Source: Methylocystis echinoides (GTDB taxonomy: Bacteria > Pseudomonadota > Alphaproteobacteria > Rhizobiales > Beijerinckiaceae). Taken from it: 64,000 bases of DNA. The notes under the pieces were generated by a model. The model was not told the origin of the DNA, ran no database searches, and saw only the letters and a program-made list of their open reading frames with translations. Location: positions 2,232,501-2,296,500 of the forward strand of contig NZ_CP156084.1 of assembly GCF_040687965.1 (NCBI RefSeq), given 5' to 3'. Each line of letters opens with the position of its first letter. Positions within the stretch are counted from its first letter, which is position 1. This document shows, piece after piece, positions 30,242 to 40,341 of the stretch. The position numbers and the translations under genes are program-made.

Positions 30242-31759
30242 TCACGCCTCGGGCGACGCCATATGGGCCTTTAGCACTTCATTCGTCACGGCGTCGACCT
30301 CCTCGAGCACGACGTCGTAGCCCCAGAGCGCCGTCAGGTGGCGCAGCACCAGCGCCGTGTCGACCACGTCCAGGATCTTACCTTCGAAGACGCGATGATG
30401 GAGCACGAGTCGGCGCGTGCCGGCCAGGTCGACGTCGACGACCTGAATGTCGGGAGTATGGCGGCCCACTTCGTAATCGCTGGCAAGGCTGCGCCGCAGA
30501 TCGTGGTAGCCACGCTCATTGTGGATCGCCTCGACGCGTAGCTTCGGCGCGTCCTCCTTGTCGACGATGTGGAACAGCCGCCAATTGCGCATAAGATGCG
30601 GACTGAGAAACTGGGCGATGAAACTATCGTCGCGGTAATTCGCCCAGACGTCCCTTAGCGCCGCCATTTCGTCGCCTGTTCCCGCAATTTGCGGGAACCA
30701 GTGCCGGTCTTCCTCCGTCGGCTCCCCGACGATCCGGGCGATATCGCGCATGATGTCGAAGCCGAGCGCATAAGGATTGATTCCGCTATAGCTTGGATCA
30801 TGAGCAGTGGGCTGGCGGATCGCGTTGGTGTGAGACTGAAGAAACTCGAGGTAGCTGCCGTCGCTGATCTGCCCCTTTTCGTGCAGCCGGCTCATGATGC
30901 GATAGTGGCAATAGGTTGCGCACCCTTCGTTCATTACCTTTGTTTGCTGTTGGGGATAAAAATATTGCGCAATGAGGCGTACGATCCGCAAGACTTCGCG
31001 TTGCCAGGCATGAAGCTTCGGGGCCGCCTTCTCGAGGAAATAAAGAACGTTCTCTTGAGGAAGACGCAGCAGCGCGCGCTGGTGGTCGACAGCCTTGCGC
31101 GCGCTCTCGCCCGAGCGCGGCACGGTGCGCCAGAGGTCGTCGTAGAGTCGTTCGCGTTCTTCTCTGCGCTCGCGATCGCGCTTTTCCTCATCCGCGAGAC
31201 TCATCGGCCGTTTGCGCGGATAGCGATCGACGCCCTGCGCCGACAACGCATGGGCGGCGTCGAGCAGGCGCTCGACCTCAGCGTAGCCGTAACGCTCTTC
31301 GCAGGCGGCGATATAGTTCTTTGCGTAAGCGAGGTAGTCCAAAATCCCAGCGGGGTCCGTCCATTGACGAAACTGGTAATTGTTCTTGAAAAAATGGTTA
31401 TGCCCAAACGCAGCGTGAGCGATCACCAGCGCCTGCATCGTGGCGCTGTTTTCCTCCATCACGTAACTGATGCAGGGATTAGAGTTGATGACGATCTCAT
31501 AGGCGAGCCCCTGAAGACCGGCGCGATAAACGCCTTCATATTGCGCAAAGCGCTTGCCGAAAGACCAATGGCGGTAGAGCAGGGGCATTCCGGTCGAGGA
31601 ATAGGCGTCGAGCATCTGCTCCGTCGTGATCACCTCGATCTGATTGGGAAAAGTGTCGAGCCCGAGCTCCTGCTTGGCCACCACCTCGGCGGCGTCATGA
31701 ATCATCTGCAGGGTTTCGAAGCTCCAGTCCTTGCCTTCGAAGAGCAGCTCCCCGCTCAT
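30242..31759 (-). CDS. SpoVR family protein
   Basis: The protein (505 residues) belongs to the SpoVR family. Typical stretches are FEGKDWSFETLQMIHDAAEV, TEQMLDAYSSTGMPLLYRHW, AHAAFGHNHFFKNNYQFRQW and VMNEGCATYCHYRIM. The start is the ATG at 31759 overlapping the stop of the yeaH gene as ATGA; the longer open frame upstream lies inside that gene. In many bacteria spoVR forms an operon with prkA and yeaH/yhbH and is induced in stationary phase or under stress. Its biochemical role is not established. Confidence 0.93.
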   Translation of the reverse strand: MSGELLFEGKDWSFETLQMIHDAAEVVAKQELGLDTFPNQIEVITTEQMLDAYSSTGMPLLYRHWSFGKRFAQYEGVYRAGLQGLAYEIVINSNPCISYVMEENSATMQALVIAHAAFGHNHFFKNNYQFRQWTDPAGILDYLAYAKNYIAACEERYGYAEVERLLDAAHALSAQGVDRYPRKRPMSLADEEKRDRERREERERLYDDLWRTVPRSGESARKAVDHQRALLRLPQENVLYFLEKAAPKLHAWQREVLRIVRLIAQYFYPQQQTKVMNEGCATYCHYRIMSRLHEKGQISDGSYLEFLQSHTNAIRQPTAHDPSYSGINPYALGFDIMRDIARIVGEPTEEDRHWFPQIAGTGDEMAALRDVWANYRDDSFIAQFLSPHLMRNWRLFHIVDKEDAPKLRVEAIHNERGYHDLRRSLASDYEVGRHTPDIQVVDVDLAGTRRLVLHHRVFEGKILDVVDTALVLRHLTALWGYDVVLEEVDAVTNEVLKAHMASPEA

Positions 31760-33048
31760 TTCGCCGCCTCCGCATTGGCGCCCTCGCGGCGCTGGAACAA
31801 TTCCCGGAAGACGGGATAGATGTGGTCCCGTCGCGAGACGCGGCGCATCTGGAAATTGCGCGCGCTTGTCGCGAGGGGCGCGTAGGCGTTCCACAAGGAG
31901 CTGCCGCCGATGTAGGAGATCGGGGACGTCTCGTTCGAGTTGGCGACCTCGAGATAGGCGAAATACTGGCAGCGCGGCAGGATCTTCTCCTGAAGCAACA
32001 TTCGCGTCCTGTCGTTGTCGCTCAGCATGTTGTCGCCATCGGACGCCTGCGCGCCATAGATATTCCAGTTCGCCGGATCATAGCGGTCGGTGATGATGCG
32101 ATCCATTTCGACGAGCGCCGACGAAACCGTCGTGCCGCCGGTTTCCGTCGAGCGGAAAAACGTTTCTTCGTCTACTTCCTGAGCCTCGTCGGTGTGACGA
32201 ATGAACACGATTTCGACGCGCTGGTATCGGCGCGTAAGAAACACGTGCAAAAGCATGAAGAAGCGCTTTGCGAGATCTTTCATATGCTCCGTCATCGAAC
32301 CGGACACGTCCATCAGACAGAACATGACAGCCTGAGCGACGGGCCGCGGAAAACGTTCGAAACGGCGATAACGCAGATCGACGGGGTCGAGGAAGGGGAT
32401 GCGCAGACGACGCGCGCGCGCCGACTTGAGTTCCTGCTCGAGGAGATCGGCGATGTCCTTCTCGGTCGCGCCGGCGGTCTCCCGTTCGAGCCGCTCCACG
32501 ATTTGCTGCTTCGGTCGTCCCATGGCGATCCGCCGCGCGAGCGACATGCGCATCGTGCGGCCCAGCGAGAGATTGGCGGGCGTGCCGCTCACCGTATAGC
32601 CGGCGCGCCGCGATCCAAGCTTTTGCGCATCGACAAGTCCGCGCTTGGCGAAATCGGGAAGCTCGAGGTCGTCGAGGAAGATGCTCAAAAACTCTTCTCG
32701 CGTCAGCACGAAGCGGAAAGCGTCCTCCTGTCCGTGGCCTCTGCCGGGTTCGGTTCCGCCGCCGCCGCCATCGCCGCTCGGACGGTCGATGAGATCGCCC
32801 TCTACATATTCGCGGTTCCCGGGGAGGATGAAATCGCGCCGCTCTCCCGCCGTGTGGCGGAACACGGGCTCGCGCGCGCCGTCGGCCGGGACGGTGACCT
32901 CCTGCGCGTTTTCCAGGTCCTCAATGGCCCGCTCGCGGCTCGCCTCGCGAACGGCGCGCTCCACCGTATCCCTCACGCGGCGAAGGAAGCGCTGCCGATT
33001 TGAGAAGCTCTTGCCTCCGGGATTGAGCCGGCGATCGACGATACGCAT
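31756..33048 (-). CDS. yeaH: YeaH/YhbH (DUF444) family protein
   Basis: The 430-residue protein is a DUF444 member with a von Willebrand A-type domain; the MIDAS-like motif is LMDVSGSMTEHMKDLAKRF, followed by RHTDEAQEVDEETFF and TGGTTVSSALVEM. The N-terminal third is highly charged and basic. It is the middle gene of the prkA-yeaH-spoVR operon, 40 bp after prkA and overlapping spoVR by 4 bp. Family members are linked to stress or stationary-phase responses together with the PrkA kinase; the mechanism is unknown. Confidence 0.93.
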   Translation of the reverse strand: MRIVDRRLNPGGKSFSNRQRFLRRVRDTVERAVREASRERAIEDLENAQEVTVPADGAREPVFRHTAGERRDFILPGNREYVEGDLIDRPSGDGGGGGTEPGRGHGQEDAFRFVLTREEFLSIFLDDLELPDFAKRGLVDAQKLGSRRAGYTVSGTPANLSLGRTMRMSLARRIAMGRPKQQIVERLERETAGATEKDIADLLEQELKSARARRLRIPFLDPVDLRYRRFERFPRPVAQAVMFCLMDVSGSMTEHMKDLAKRFFMLLHVFLTRRYQRVEIVFIRHTDEAQEVDEETFFRSTETGGTTVSSALVEMDRIITDRYDPANWNIYGAQASDGDNMLSDNDRTRMLLQEKILPRCQYFAYLEVANSNETSPISYIGGSSLWNAYAPLATSARNFQMRRVSRRDHIYPVFRELFQRREGANAEAAK

Positions 33049-33088
33049 GGTCCCCTTCGCTATCCTTGCGCGCGCGTCGCTCCCAGCG

Positions 33089-35032
33089 TTATCCCGCCTG
33101 CTTCACGCGCATATACCATTCGACCAGGCGGCGAACCTGCCGCTCGGTATAGCCGCGTGCAACCATGCGGCTGACGAATTCCCCGTGCTTGCTCTCGGTT
33201 TCGGTGTCCTTCTTGGTGCCGAAGCTGATAACCGGCAGAAGATCCTCCACCTGAGAGAACATCCGCTTCTCGATCACGTCGCGGATCTTCTCGTAGCTTG
33301 CCCAGGAGGGGTTGCGTCCCTTGTTGGAAGCGCGCCAGCGCAGCGCAAACTTTACGACCTCGTTGCGGAAGTCTTTTGGATTGGCGATGCCCGCCGGCTT
33401 CTCGATCTTGGTCAATTCCTGATTGAGCAGTTCCCGGTCGAGCATCTGGCCCGTATCGGGGTCCTTGAAGTCTTGGTCCTCGATCCATGCGTCCGCATAA
33501 TCGATGTAGCGGTCGAAGAGGTTCTGGCCATAGTCCTGGTAGGATTCGAGATAGGCTTTCTGGATCTCCTTCCCGATGAATTCGGCGTAGCGGGGCGCAA
33601 GCTCGGCCTTGATGAATTCAATGTAGCGTTTCTCGATCTCGGGCGGCAGTTGTTCCCGGCGCAGCGACTGTTCGAGGACATACATCAGATGCACCGGATC
33701 GGCGGCGACTTCCACAGTGTCGTGGTTGAACGTCGCCGCGAGCACTTTGAAGGCAAAGCGGGTGGACAGGCCCGTCATCCCCTCATCGACGCCGGCGGCT
33801 TCACGATATTCGAGAATGCTGCGGGCGCGGGGATCGACCTCGCGCAAACTCTCGCCGTCGTAAACCCGCATCTTCGAAAACAGGTTGGAATTCTCATGCG
33901 GCGCCAACCGCGAGAGCACAATGAAACGCGCCAGCATTTCTAGCGTATTTGGCGCGCAGCTCGCGTTGGCGAGCTCGGACTCTCTCAGAAGCTTCTCGTA
34001 GATGCGCTGCTCCTCCGTCACGCGCAGGCAATACGGCACCTTGATGACATAGATGCGGTCGATGAAGGCTTCATTGTTGCGATTGGACTTGAAGGTCTGC
34101 CACTCCGCCTCGTTCGAGTGAGCAAGGACGATGCCAGAAAATGGAATCGCCCCGATGTTCTCGGTTCCGATATAATTGCCTTCCTGCGTCGCCGTGAGCA
34201 GCGGATGCAGCATTTTGATCGGCGCCTTGAACATCTCGACAAATTCGAGAAGACCCTGGTTGGCGCGGTTGAGCCCGCCCGAGTAATTATACGCGTCCGG
34301 ATCGGCTTGCGCATGCGCCTCCAGCTTGCGGATATCGACTTTGCCGACGAGCGAGGAGATGTCCTGGTTGTTCTCGTCACCCGGCTCTGTCTTGGCTATG
34401 GCGATCTGGCGCAGCCGCGACGGGGAGATTTTCGCGACCTTGAACCGCGTGATGTCGCCGCCAAACTCATCGAGCCGCTTGAGGCACCACGGGCTCATGA
34501 TGCTGCTCAGCCTGCGCCGGGGGATATTGTAGCGGGTCTCCAGAATCGGTCCGGCTTCCACGGGGTCGAAAAGGCACAAAGGGCTCTCGAAAACCGGGCT
34601 GAGCTCATTGCCCGCTTTGAGCACATAAATCGGATTGGCCTCCATCAGCGCCTTGAGCCGCTCCGCCAGTGACGACTTGCCCCCGCCGACCGGACCCAGC
34701 AGATAAAGGATCTGTTTTCGCTCCTCGAGGCCCTGCGCCGCATGCCGGAAGAAACTGACGATGCGCTCGATCGTCTCTTCCATGCCGTAAAATTCCGCAA
34801 AGGCCGGGTAGACCCGGATGGTCCGGTTCATGAAAATGCGGCCGAGACGCGGGTCCCGAGAAGTATCGACAAGTTCAGGCTCGCCAATCGCGGCAAGGAT
34901 TCGTTCGGCTGCGCTCGCGTAAGTTTTCTGATCCTCACGGCACAGTTCGAGGTAGGAATCGAGCGACATCTCGCTCGCCTGCCGCTCACGGTAAAACTGG
35001 ACAAAGTCAGCGAAGACGTCGGTGTTCGCCAT
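33089..35032 (-). CDS. prkA: PrkA family serine protein kinase/AAA protein
   Basis: The 647-residue protein has an N-terminal AAA-like domain with Walker A GPVGGGKS (Lys at about 119), a QILYLLGPVGGGKSSLAERL context, and a C-terminal PrkA kinase-type domain (ending MVARGYTERQVRRLVEWYM). Length and motifs match the PrkA/YeaG family. It is the first gene of the operon with yeaH and spoVR. In E. coli YeaG is a stress-linked kinase; related proteins have been reported to show AAA protease-like activity, so the exact activity here is open. Confidence 0.94.
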   Translation of the reverse strand: MANTDVFADFVQFYRERQASEMSLDSYLELCREDQKTYASAAERILAAIGEPELVDTSRDPRLGRIFMNRTIRVYPAFAEFYGMEETIERIVSFFRHAAQGLEERKQILYLLGPVGGGKSSLAERLKALMEANPIYVLKAGNELSPVFESPLCLFDPVEAGPILETRYNIPRRRLSSIMSPWCLKRLDEFGGDITRFKVAKISPSRLRQIAIAKTEPGDENNQDISSLVGKVDIRKLEAHAQADPDAYNYSGGLNRANQGLLEFVEMFKAPIKMLHPLLTATQEGNYIGTENIGAIPFSGIVLAHSNEAEWQTFKSNRNNEAFIDRIYVIKVPYCLRVTEEQRIYEKLLRESELANASCAPNTLEMLARFIVLSRLAPHENSNLFSKMRVYDGESLREVDPRARSILEYREAAGVDEGMTGLSTRFAFKVLAATFNHDTVEVAADPVHLMYVLEQSLRREQLPPEIEKRYIEFIKAELAPRYAEFIGKEIQKAYLESYQDYGQNLFDRYIDYADAWIEDQDFKDPDTGQMLDRELLNQELTKIEKPAGIANPKDFRNEVVKFALRWRASNKGRNPSWASYEKIRDVIEKRMFSQVEDLLPVISFGTKKDTETESKHGEFVSRMVARGYTERQVRRLVEWYMRVKQAG

Positions 35033-35274
35033 AGGTTAAGGCCTCTCCTCCGAACGCGGCGACGCGCGTTCTAACAAGAGGTACCTGAGCAAGCGCGAAC
35101 TGATTTCAATATCGGGAGCGATAAGTCAGAAGGTCGGCAGGCTCTTCGGCGGCGCGCCTGGCGGTTTTCGGGCCTTAAGGTTCAGTCCGAGCTCGCAATC
35201 GAGAATGCTGAAGCGGAGCTTCAGCGCGGGAGCGCGGTTCGGCGCATGCGACGCCGAACCGCAGGCGGCTGCTC

Positions 35275-35556
35275 TTAATAATAGTAGCGGCGGCGATAAT
35301 AACGCGGCGCCGGCGCAGTGGCGGCCCCGACCAGCGCGCCGCCCGCGGCGCCAATGGCGGCGCCAGCCAGGGTCGGACCCGCCAGGCCGCCGGAGGCAAG
35401 AGCGCCAATGCCTGCGCCCCCGAGACCGCCGATGATGCCGCCGCCGACGGCGCGTTCGCCCGGCGTATAACAGCCATAGAGCGGCAAGGCGGCGGTAAGG
35501 ACGGCGGCGACGAGAAATGCTTTCTTTGCCGGGCGGCTGAGCGCGATGCTTTGCAT
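35275..35556 (-). CDS. Glycine-zipper outer membrane lipoprotein-like protein
   Basis: The protein (93 residues from ATG 35556) has a signal sequence with a lipobox-like end (LTAALPLYGCY). A glycine-zipper segment follows (AVGGGIIGGLGGAGIGALAS and AGAAIGAAGGALVGAA). It ends in an Arg/Tyr-rich tail (YYRRRYYY). This pattern is typical of small lipoproteins with oligomerising Gly zippers. The start at 35556 is preferred to 35616 because the signal peptide begins there and AAAGG lies upstream. No function is assigned. Confidence 0.7.
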   Translation of the reverse strand: MQSIALSRPAKKAFLVAAVLTAALPLYGCYTPGERAVGGGIIGGLGGAGIGALASGGLAGPTLAGAAIGAAGGALVGAATAPAPRYYRRRYYY

Positions 35557-35687
35557 GGGAGACCTTTGTTTGGTGATGAAGTCGCGTCGGGGCGACGCCC
35601 CTACGCGCATCGCCACGCAAACCAGAGCTTTGCGCCATTACAATGGCCGCGACTGTTCATGGCGCCGCCACAGATTCGGTTAAGTTT

Positions 35688-36560
35688 TCAATCTTCGCGC
35701 TCGTTGAGAATCTGCAACAGATACGCGCCATATCCGCTCTTCGCGAGACGGGCCGCGGCTTCGCGCATTGCGCCTGCGTCGATCCAGCCTTGCGTAAAGG
35801 CGATCTCTTCGAGGCAGGCGACGCGTTGCCCCTGGCGCTGTTCGATCGCCTGCACATATTGCGCAGCCTCGAGGAGAGACGCGGGCGTGCCCGTATCGAG
35901 CCAGGCGAAGCCGCGTCCGAGGCGCTCGACGTTGAGCGCGCCAGCCTCGAGATAGATGCGGTTGAGGTCGGTGATCTCGAGTTCGCCGCGCTGCGACGGC
36001 CTCAACGAGGCTGCGTATTCCGGCGCGCGCCCGTCGTAAAAATAGAGGCCCGTCACCGCCCAGTTCGATTTGGGTTTGGCGGGCTTTTCCTCGAGCGACG
36101 CCGCTTTGCCGTTGGCGTCGAATTGGACGACGCCGTATCGCTCGGGGTCACGGACATGATAGGCGAAAATTGTCGCGCCCTCGCGCCTGCGCGCCGACTT
36201 CAGCGCCTCGGTCAGCCCATGGCCGTAAAAAATATTGTCGCCGAGCACCAGCGCGGAATTGTGGCCTTCGACGAAGGGCGCGCCGATAATATAGGCCTGC
36301 GCGAGCCCCTCGGGGCGCGGCTGCTCCGCATAAGAAAGCGCGATGCCCCATTGCGCGCCGGAGCCAAGCAGACGCTTGAAGGATGGCAAATCCTCCGGCG
36401 TCGAGATGATGAGGATTTCGCGCGCGCCCGCGAGCATCAACGCCGACAGAGGATAATAGACCATCGGCTTGTCGTAGACAGGCAGCAGCTGTTTTGACGC
36501 CGCAAGCGTCATCGGATGCAATCTGGTGCCGGACCCTCCGGCGAGAACGATGCCGCGCAT
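35688..36560 (-). CDS. rfbA: Glucose-1-phosphate thymidylyltransferase
   Basis: This enzyme makes dTDP-glucose from dTTP and glucose-1-phosphate, the first step toward dTDP-rhamnose. The nucleotide-binding motif [11 protein letters not shown] opens the protein, with [30 protein letters not shown] and [19 protein letters not shown] following. The length of 290 residues is normal. It is the last gene of an rfbB-rfbC-rfbA run on the minus strand. No rfbD (dTDP-4-dehydrorhamnose reductase) gene is adjacent in this window. Confidence 0.95.
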   Translation of the reverse strand: MRGIVLAGGSGTRLHPMTLAASKQLLPVYDKPMVYYPLSALMLAGAREILIISTPEDLPSFKRLLGSGAQWGIALSYAEQPRPEGLAQAYIIGAPFVEGHNSALVLGDNIFYGHGLTEALKSARRREGATIFAYHVRDPERYGVVQFDANGKAASLEEKPAKPKSNWAVTGLYFYDGRAPEYAASLRPSQRGELEITDLNRIYLEAGALNVERLGRGFAWLDTGTPASLLEAAQYVQAIEQRQGQRVACLEEIAFTQGWIDAGAMREAAARLAKSGYGAYLLQILNERED

Positions 36561-36628
36561 ATTCGGTGTTCCTCAACAATTAGGCTGTCAGACTGACCCG
36601 CGCCGCGCGTCCTGGCTACCCATCGCGT

Positions 36629-37183
36629 TCACGCGAAGGCCTCAGCGAGATCGCGCAGGCGCGGCCAATGCTTGTCCTTTTCGGACAGCAGGAGACCGCC
36701 GGGCGGCGTTGGCCAGGTGATGCCGAGTTCCGGATCGTCGAAAGCGAGGCCTCTGTCATGCGCCCCGGAATAAAACGCCGTCACTTTGTAAAGCACTTCC
36801 GTATCTGGCTCGAGCGTAACGAAGCCATGGGCGAATCCGGCCGGGATGAAAAGCTGGCGCCAGTTTTGTGCGGAGAGTTCGACGGCCACGTGCTTGCCGA
36901 AGGTCGGCGACGATCGGCGGATGTCGACGGCGACGTCCAAAATACGCCCGCGCACGACGCGCACGAGCTTGTCCTGCGCGAATGGAGGCGTCTGGAAGTG
37001 CAGGCCGCGCAGGGTGCCAACGGGCCCCGAAAGCGAATGATTGTCCTGGACGAAAGTGTAATCCAGACCCGCTGCCCGCCACTCGGATTGTTTGTAGACC
37101 TCTGAGAAGAAACCGCGGGCGTCGCCATGTTTTTTCGGCGTGACGATCTTAACCCCGCTTATTTCAGCGTCTTCGAACTGCAT
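36629..37183 (-). CDS. rfbC: dTDP-4-dehydrorhamnose 3,5-epimerase
   Basis: The 184-residue protein is the cupin-fold epimerase of dTDP-rhamnose synthesis. Key segments are DARGFFSEVYKQSEW, the active-site GTLRGLHFQTPPFAQDKLVR with the catalytic histidine, and FIPAGFAHGFVTLEPDTEVL. It acts on the product of RfbB. It lies 27 bp from rfbB and 68 bp from rfbA on the same strand. Confidence 0.95.
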   Translation of the reverse strand: MQFEDAEISGVKIVTPKKHGDARGFFSEVYKQSEWRAAGLDYTFVQDNHSLSGPVGTLRGLHFQTPPFAQDKLVRVVRGRILDVAVDIRRSSPTFGKHVAVELSAQNWRQLFIPAGFAHGFVTLEPDTEVLYKVTAFYSGAHDRGLAFDDPELGITWPTPPGGLLLSEKDKHWPRLRDLAEAFA

Positions 37184-37210
37184 GAGAAGAACTCGCGTAA
37201 ATGGAAGGGG

Positions 37211-38263
37211 CTAAGCGATGCGCCCGAGTCGTTCGCCGCGATATTTGCCCGAACGAATGGCCTGCCACCAGGCTGGATTGTCGAGATACCATTGCACTGT
37301 GCGACGCAGGCCGGTTTCAAAGGTCTGCTCGGGCCGCCATCCCAACTCGCGCTCGATCTTCGAGCAGTCGATGGCGTAGCGCAGATCGTGGCCGGGGCGA
37401 TCGTCGACAAAAGCAATCAGTCGGCGGTAAGAGCCCTCGGCGCTGGGACGCAGTTCGTCGAGAATGTCGCAAATGGCGTGAACAACGTCGATGTTACGTT
37501 TTTCATTGCGTCCGCCGACATTATAGGATTCCCCGACGACGCCCTTGCGCGCGACGAGCATCAAGGCCGCGGCGTGATCCTCCACATAGAGCCAGTCACG
37601 GATATTCTCGCCGCGCCCGTAAACTGGCAGCGGCTTACCCTCGACGGCGTTGAGAATCATGAGCGGAATGAGCTTTTCGGGGAAGTGATAGGGGCCGTAA
37701 TTGTTCGAGCAATTGGTGACGATGGTCGGCAGCCCGTAGGTTTCACGCCAAGCGCGCACCAGATGATCTGACCCTGCCTTGGAAGCCGAATAGGGCGAAT
37801 TCGGGGCATAAGGCGTGTCTTCGCGAAATAGCCCTTCCGAGCCCAACGTGCCGAAAACCTCGTCGGTCGAAATATGCATGAAGCGGAAGCGGTCTGCTTG
37901 CGCCTGCGGTAGGGCGCGCCAATATTCGAGCGCCGCGTCAAGCATCGTGAAAGTGCCGACGACGTTGGTCTCTATGAACGCGGCCGGTCCGTCGATCGAA
38001 CGGTCGACATGGCTCTCCGCGGCAAGATGCATGACCACGTCGGGCTTGAACTCGGCAAAGGCGCGGGCCACTTCGGCGCGATCGCAAATATCGGCGCGCC
38101 GGAAGGCGTGACGGGGATTTTGAGCAATGGGCGCGAGCGAATCCAAATTGCCGGCATAGGTCAGCTTATCGAAAACAAGAATATTATCCTCGGATTGCGT
38201 GATGAAGCGCCGGGCGACCGCAGACCCGATGAAACCAGCGCCGCCCGTAATCAGCACATTCAT
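37211..38263 (-). CDS. rfbB: dTDP-glucose 4,6-dehydratase
   Basis: This 350-residue extended short-chain dehydrogenase converts dTDP-glucose to dTDP-4-keto-6-deoxyglucose. The NAD-binding motif is [14 protein letters not shown], the catalytic region is [13 protein letters not shown], and [15 protein letters not shown] holds the Tyr-Lys pair. [20 protein letters not shown] and [12 protein letters not shown] are also typical. It is the first gene of the rfb run and diverges from kdsA across a 343-bp region. The product feeds dTDP-rhamnose or related deoxysugars for surface polysaccharide. Confidence 0.95.
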   Translation of the reverse strand: MNVLITGGAGFIGSAVARRFITQSEDNILVFDKLTYAGNLDSLAPIAQNPRHAFRRADICDRAEVARAFAEFKPDVVMHLAAESHVDRSIDGPAAFIETNVVGTFTMLDAALEYWRALPQAQADRFRFMHISTDEVFGTLGSEGLFREDTPYAPNSPYSASKAGSDHLVRAWRETYGLPTIVTNCSNNYGPYHFPEKLIPLMILNAVEGKPLPVYGRGENIRDWLYVEDHAAALMLVARKGVVGESYNVGGRNEKRNIDVVHAICDILDELRPSAEGSYRRLIAFVDDRPGHDLRYAIDCSKIERELGWRPEQTFETGLRRTVQWYLDNPAWWQAIRSGKYRGERLGRIA

Positions 38264-38606
38264 AACGTCGCTTCCATAACGTCGCTTCTCCCCAGGCGGC
38301 TCGTGAAGCCGCGAAAAGCCAAGGCTGCCAGCCTGCTAGTAGCATTCAGCCCAAGAACAAACAAGGTTGCGAAGATAAACCTCCGCCGTTCGCGCCGGCG
38401 TCTTTATCGATCCTTGCGCTTGCAGTTGTCGCATACACAAAAAACCGAACGGCGGGCGCAGGCGCGGACAAGCTTTGTTGACGCCTTCCGAGCGCGACGC
38501 TAGCGTGCAACGCGACGCTTGCATGGGTTCTGGCGGAACGGCGGGCGTGTCGATTTTCAAGTCTTTGTCGACTCATTGGTAGATCGATGAAGAGGCCCGG
38601 ACCCGC
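38264..38606. other. Divergent intergenic region between rfbB and kdsA
   Basis: This 343-bp stretch separates the divergently transcribed rfbB and kdsA genes and should carry promoters for both. No frame here looks protein-coding. Direct repeats or operators were not obvious by eye. A duplicated CATAACGTCGCTTC sequence lies at 38261-38286 next to the rfbB start. Confidence 0.5.
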
Positions 38607-39443
38607 ATGCAGCGCCACGTGACCGTCGGAAACATCGTTCTCGGCAATGACTTGCCTTTGACGCTCATTGCCGGACCCTGTCAGCTCGAGTCGCGGGACC
38701 ACGCTTTCGAATGCGCCGCGGCTCTCGTGGAAATGGCCGCCGCGGCGGGCGTGGGGCTTGTTTATAAAACGTCTTTCGACAAGGCGAACAGGACGTCGGC
38801 GCGGGCGCCGCGCGGGCTCGGCCTCGAAAAGGCGCTGCCCGTGTTCGCCGATGTCAAGGCGCGTTTCAATATTCCCTTGCTGACCGATGTCCATTGCGAA
38901 GCTCAGTGCAAACCAGTCGCTGAGGTCGTCGATATAGTGCAAATTCCCGCTTTTCTTTCGCGGCAGACCGATCTGCTTCTGGCCGCGGGCGCGACGGGCG
39001 CCGCCGTCAACATCAAGAAGGGCCAGTTCATGGCTCCCTGGGATATTGGCCACGCGGCGGAAAAAGTCGCCAGCGTCGGCAACCAGCGCATTCTGCTAAC
39101 CGAGCGCGGCGCAAGTTTTGGTTACAACACGCTCGTCGTCGACATGCGCGGCTTGCCGATCATGGCGCAGACCGGATATCCGATCATTTTCGACGCGACC
39201 CATTCAGTGCAGCAGCCGGGTGGGCAGGGAAGCGCGTCGGGCGGCGATCGACGCATGGCGCCGGTTCTTGCGAGAGCCGCTGTCGCAATCGGCGTCGCCG
39301 GCGTCTTCGTTGAGACGCATCCCGATCCGGACCATGCGCCGTCCGACGGTCCGAGCATGCTGCCCCTGCGCGCCATGCCAGAGCTTATTGAAACCCTCTT
39401 GGCGTTCGACGAAATCACGAAAAGGCGTTTGGCGCCGATCTAG
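38607..39443 (+). CDS. kdsA: 3-deoxy-8-phosphooctulonate (KDO-8-P) synthase
   Basis: The 278-residue enzyme condenses phosphoenolpyruvate with arabinose-5-phosphate to make KDO-8-phosphate for lipopolysaccharide core synthesis. Characteristic motifs are LIAGPCQLESRDHAFECAA, YKTSFDKANRTSARAPRG, DVHCEAQCKPVAEVVDIVQI and the TERGASFGYNTLVVDMR segment. The cysteine in GPCQLES suggests the metal-dependent form of the enzyme. It converges with the dienelactone hydrolase-like gene, 13 bp from its end. Confidence 0.96.
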   Translation: MQRHVTVGNIVLGNDLPLTLIAGPCQLESRDHAFECAAALVEMAAAAGVGLVYKTSFDKANRTSARAPRGLGLEKALPVFADVKARFNIPLLTDVHCEAQCKPVAEVVDIVQIPAFLSRQTDLLLAAGATGAAVNIKKGQFMAPWDIGHAAEKVASVGNQRILLTERGASFGYNTLVVDMRGLPIMAQTGYPIIFDATHSVQQPGGQGSASGGDRRMAPVLARAAVAIGVAGVFVETHPDPDHAPSDGPSMLPLRAMPELIETLLAFDEITKRRLAPI

Positions 39444-39456
39444 CGCCGCGAGCCGC

Positions 39457-40098
39457 TTAACCCGTAAGATGATCGAGAAACCATGCGCCGGCTCGGACGA
39501 CAACCTCCTCCAGCGCGCCGGCCTCCTCGAAAAGGTGCGTCGCGCAGGGCACGATTTCGAGACGCGCCTCGCAGGCCATGAGAGCGAGCGCTTCACGGTT
39601 AAGTTCGAGCACGTCCCAATCCTCACCGCCGACAAGCAACAGCGTCGGCGCCCGGACGCGTGGCAGGGCCGCGCCGGCGAGGTCCGGGCGCCCGCCACGC
39701 GAGACGACGGCGGCGACTGCGTTGGGCTGCTCGGCGGCCGCGACCAGAGCCGCTGCGGCTCCGGTGCTCGCGCCAAACAGCCCAAGCGGAAGGCCGCCAA
39801 TCCCTTCTTCTTGCGGCGCCCAAGCAATAGCCTCGATAACTCTTTCGGCCAGCAGGGCTATATCGAAGACATTGTGCCGATCTCGCGCCTCCTCCTCTTG
39901 CAGAAGATCGAACAGCAGGCAGGCGAGATCCCGCGCGACAAGTTGTTCTGCAACGTAAATATTGCGCGGACTTAAGCGGGATGAGCCGCTGCCGTGGGCG
40001 AAGATGATCAGCCCCGACGGCCGTTGCGGGCAATACAAAGTTCCGGGCAGGCGGCGGGGTCCAACCCAAACGCGCCTGTTTGTGGAGTGATAAGGCAT
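39457..40098 (-). CDS. Dienelactone hydrolase-like alpha/beta hydrolase
   Basis: The 213-residue protein has an alpha/beta hydrolase fold. An oxyanion-type region is FAHGSGSSRLSPRN, the nucleophile elbow is LFGASTGAAAALVAAA (serine in GASTG), the acid is likely in LLLVGGEDWDVLELN, and the catalytic histidine is in IVPCATHLFEEAGAL. This is typical of the dienelactone hydrolase family. There is no signal peptide. Substrate is unknown. In other bacteria such genes often follow phosphoribosyltransferase genes, but none is present here. Confidence 0.8.
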   Translation of the reverse strand: MPYHSTNRRVWVGPRRLPGTLYCPQRPSGLIIFAHGSGSSRLSPRNIYVAEQLVARDLACLLFDLLQEEEARDRHNVFDIALLAERVIEAIAWAPQEEGIGGLPLGLFGASTGAAAALVAAAEQPNAVAAVVSRGGRPDLAGAALPRVRAPTLLLVGGEDWDVLELNREALALMACEARLEIVPCATHLFEEAGALEEVVVRAGAWFLDHLTG

Positions 40099-40341
40099 CG
40101 CTCAAGCTCCCTTACGACGAGCGCGCGGATGCGCCGGCATCTATGTCTCGAAGCCGGGTAAGGAAGCGCCAAGAAAGGCCGTCAGGGCCCGGAAACGGCG
40201 GGCCACGGACGCAGCAGGCCGCTGCGCCAAACGCGCGCGCCGGCTCCCGTGACCCTAAGCGTCGAGGCCGGCGTCGCCGCGCGACCGATTGGACCACACA
40301 CGATCAATCTTTAGGTTCTCGCGCGACAACGGGACATGAGC

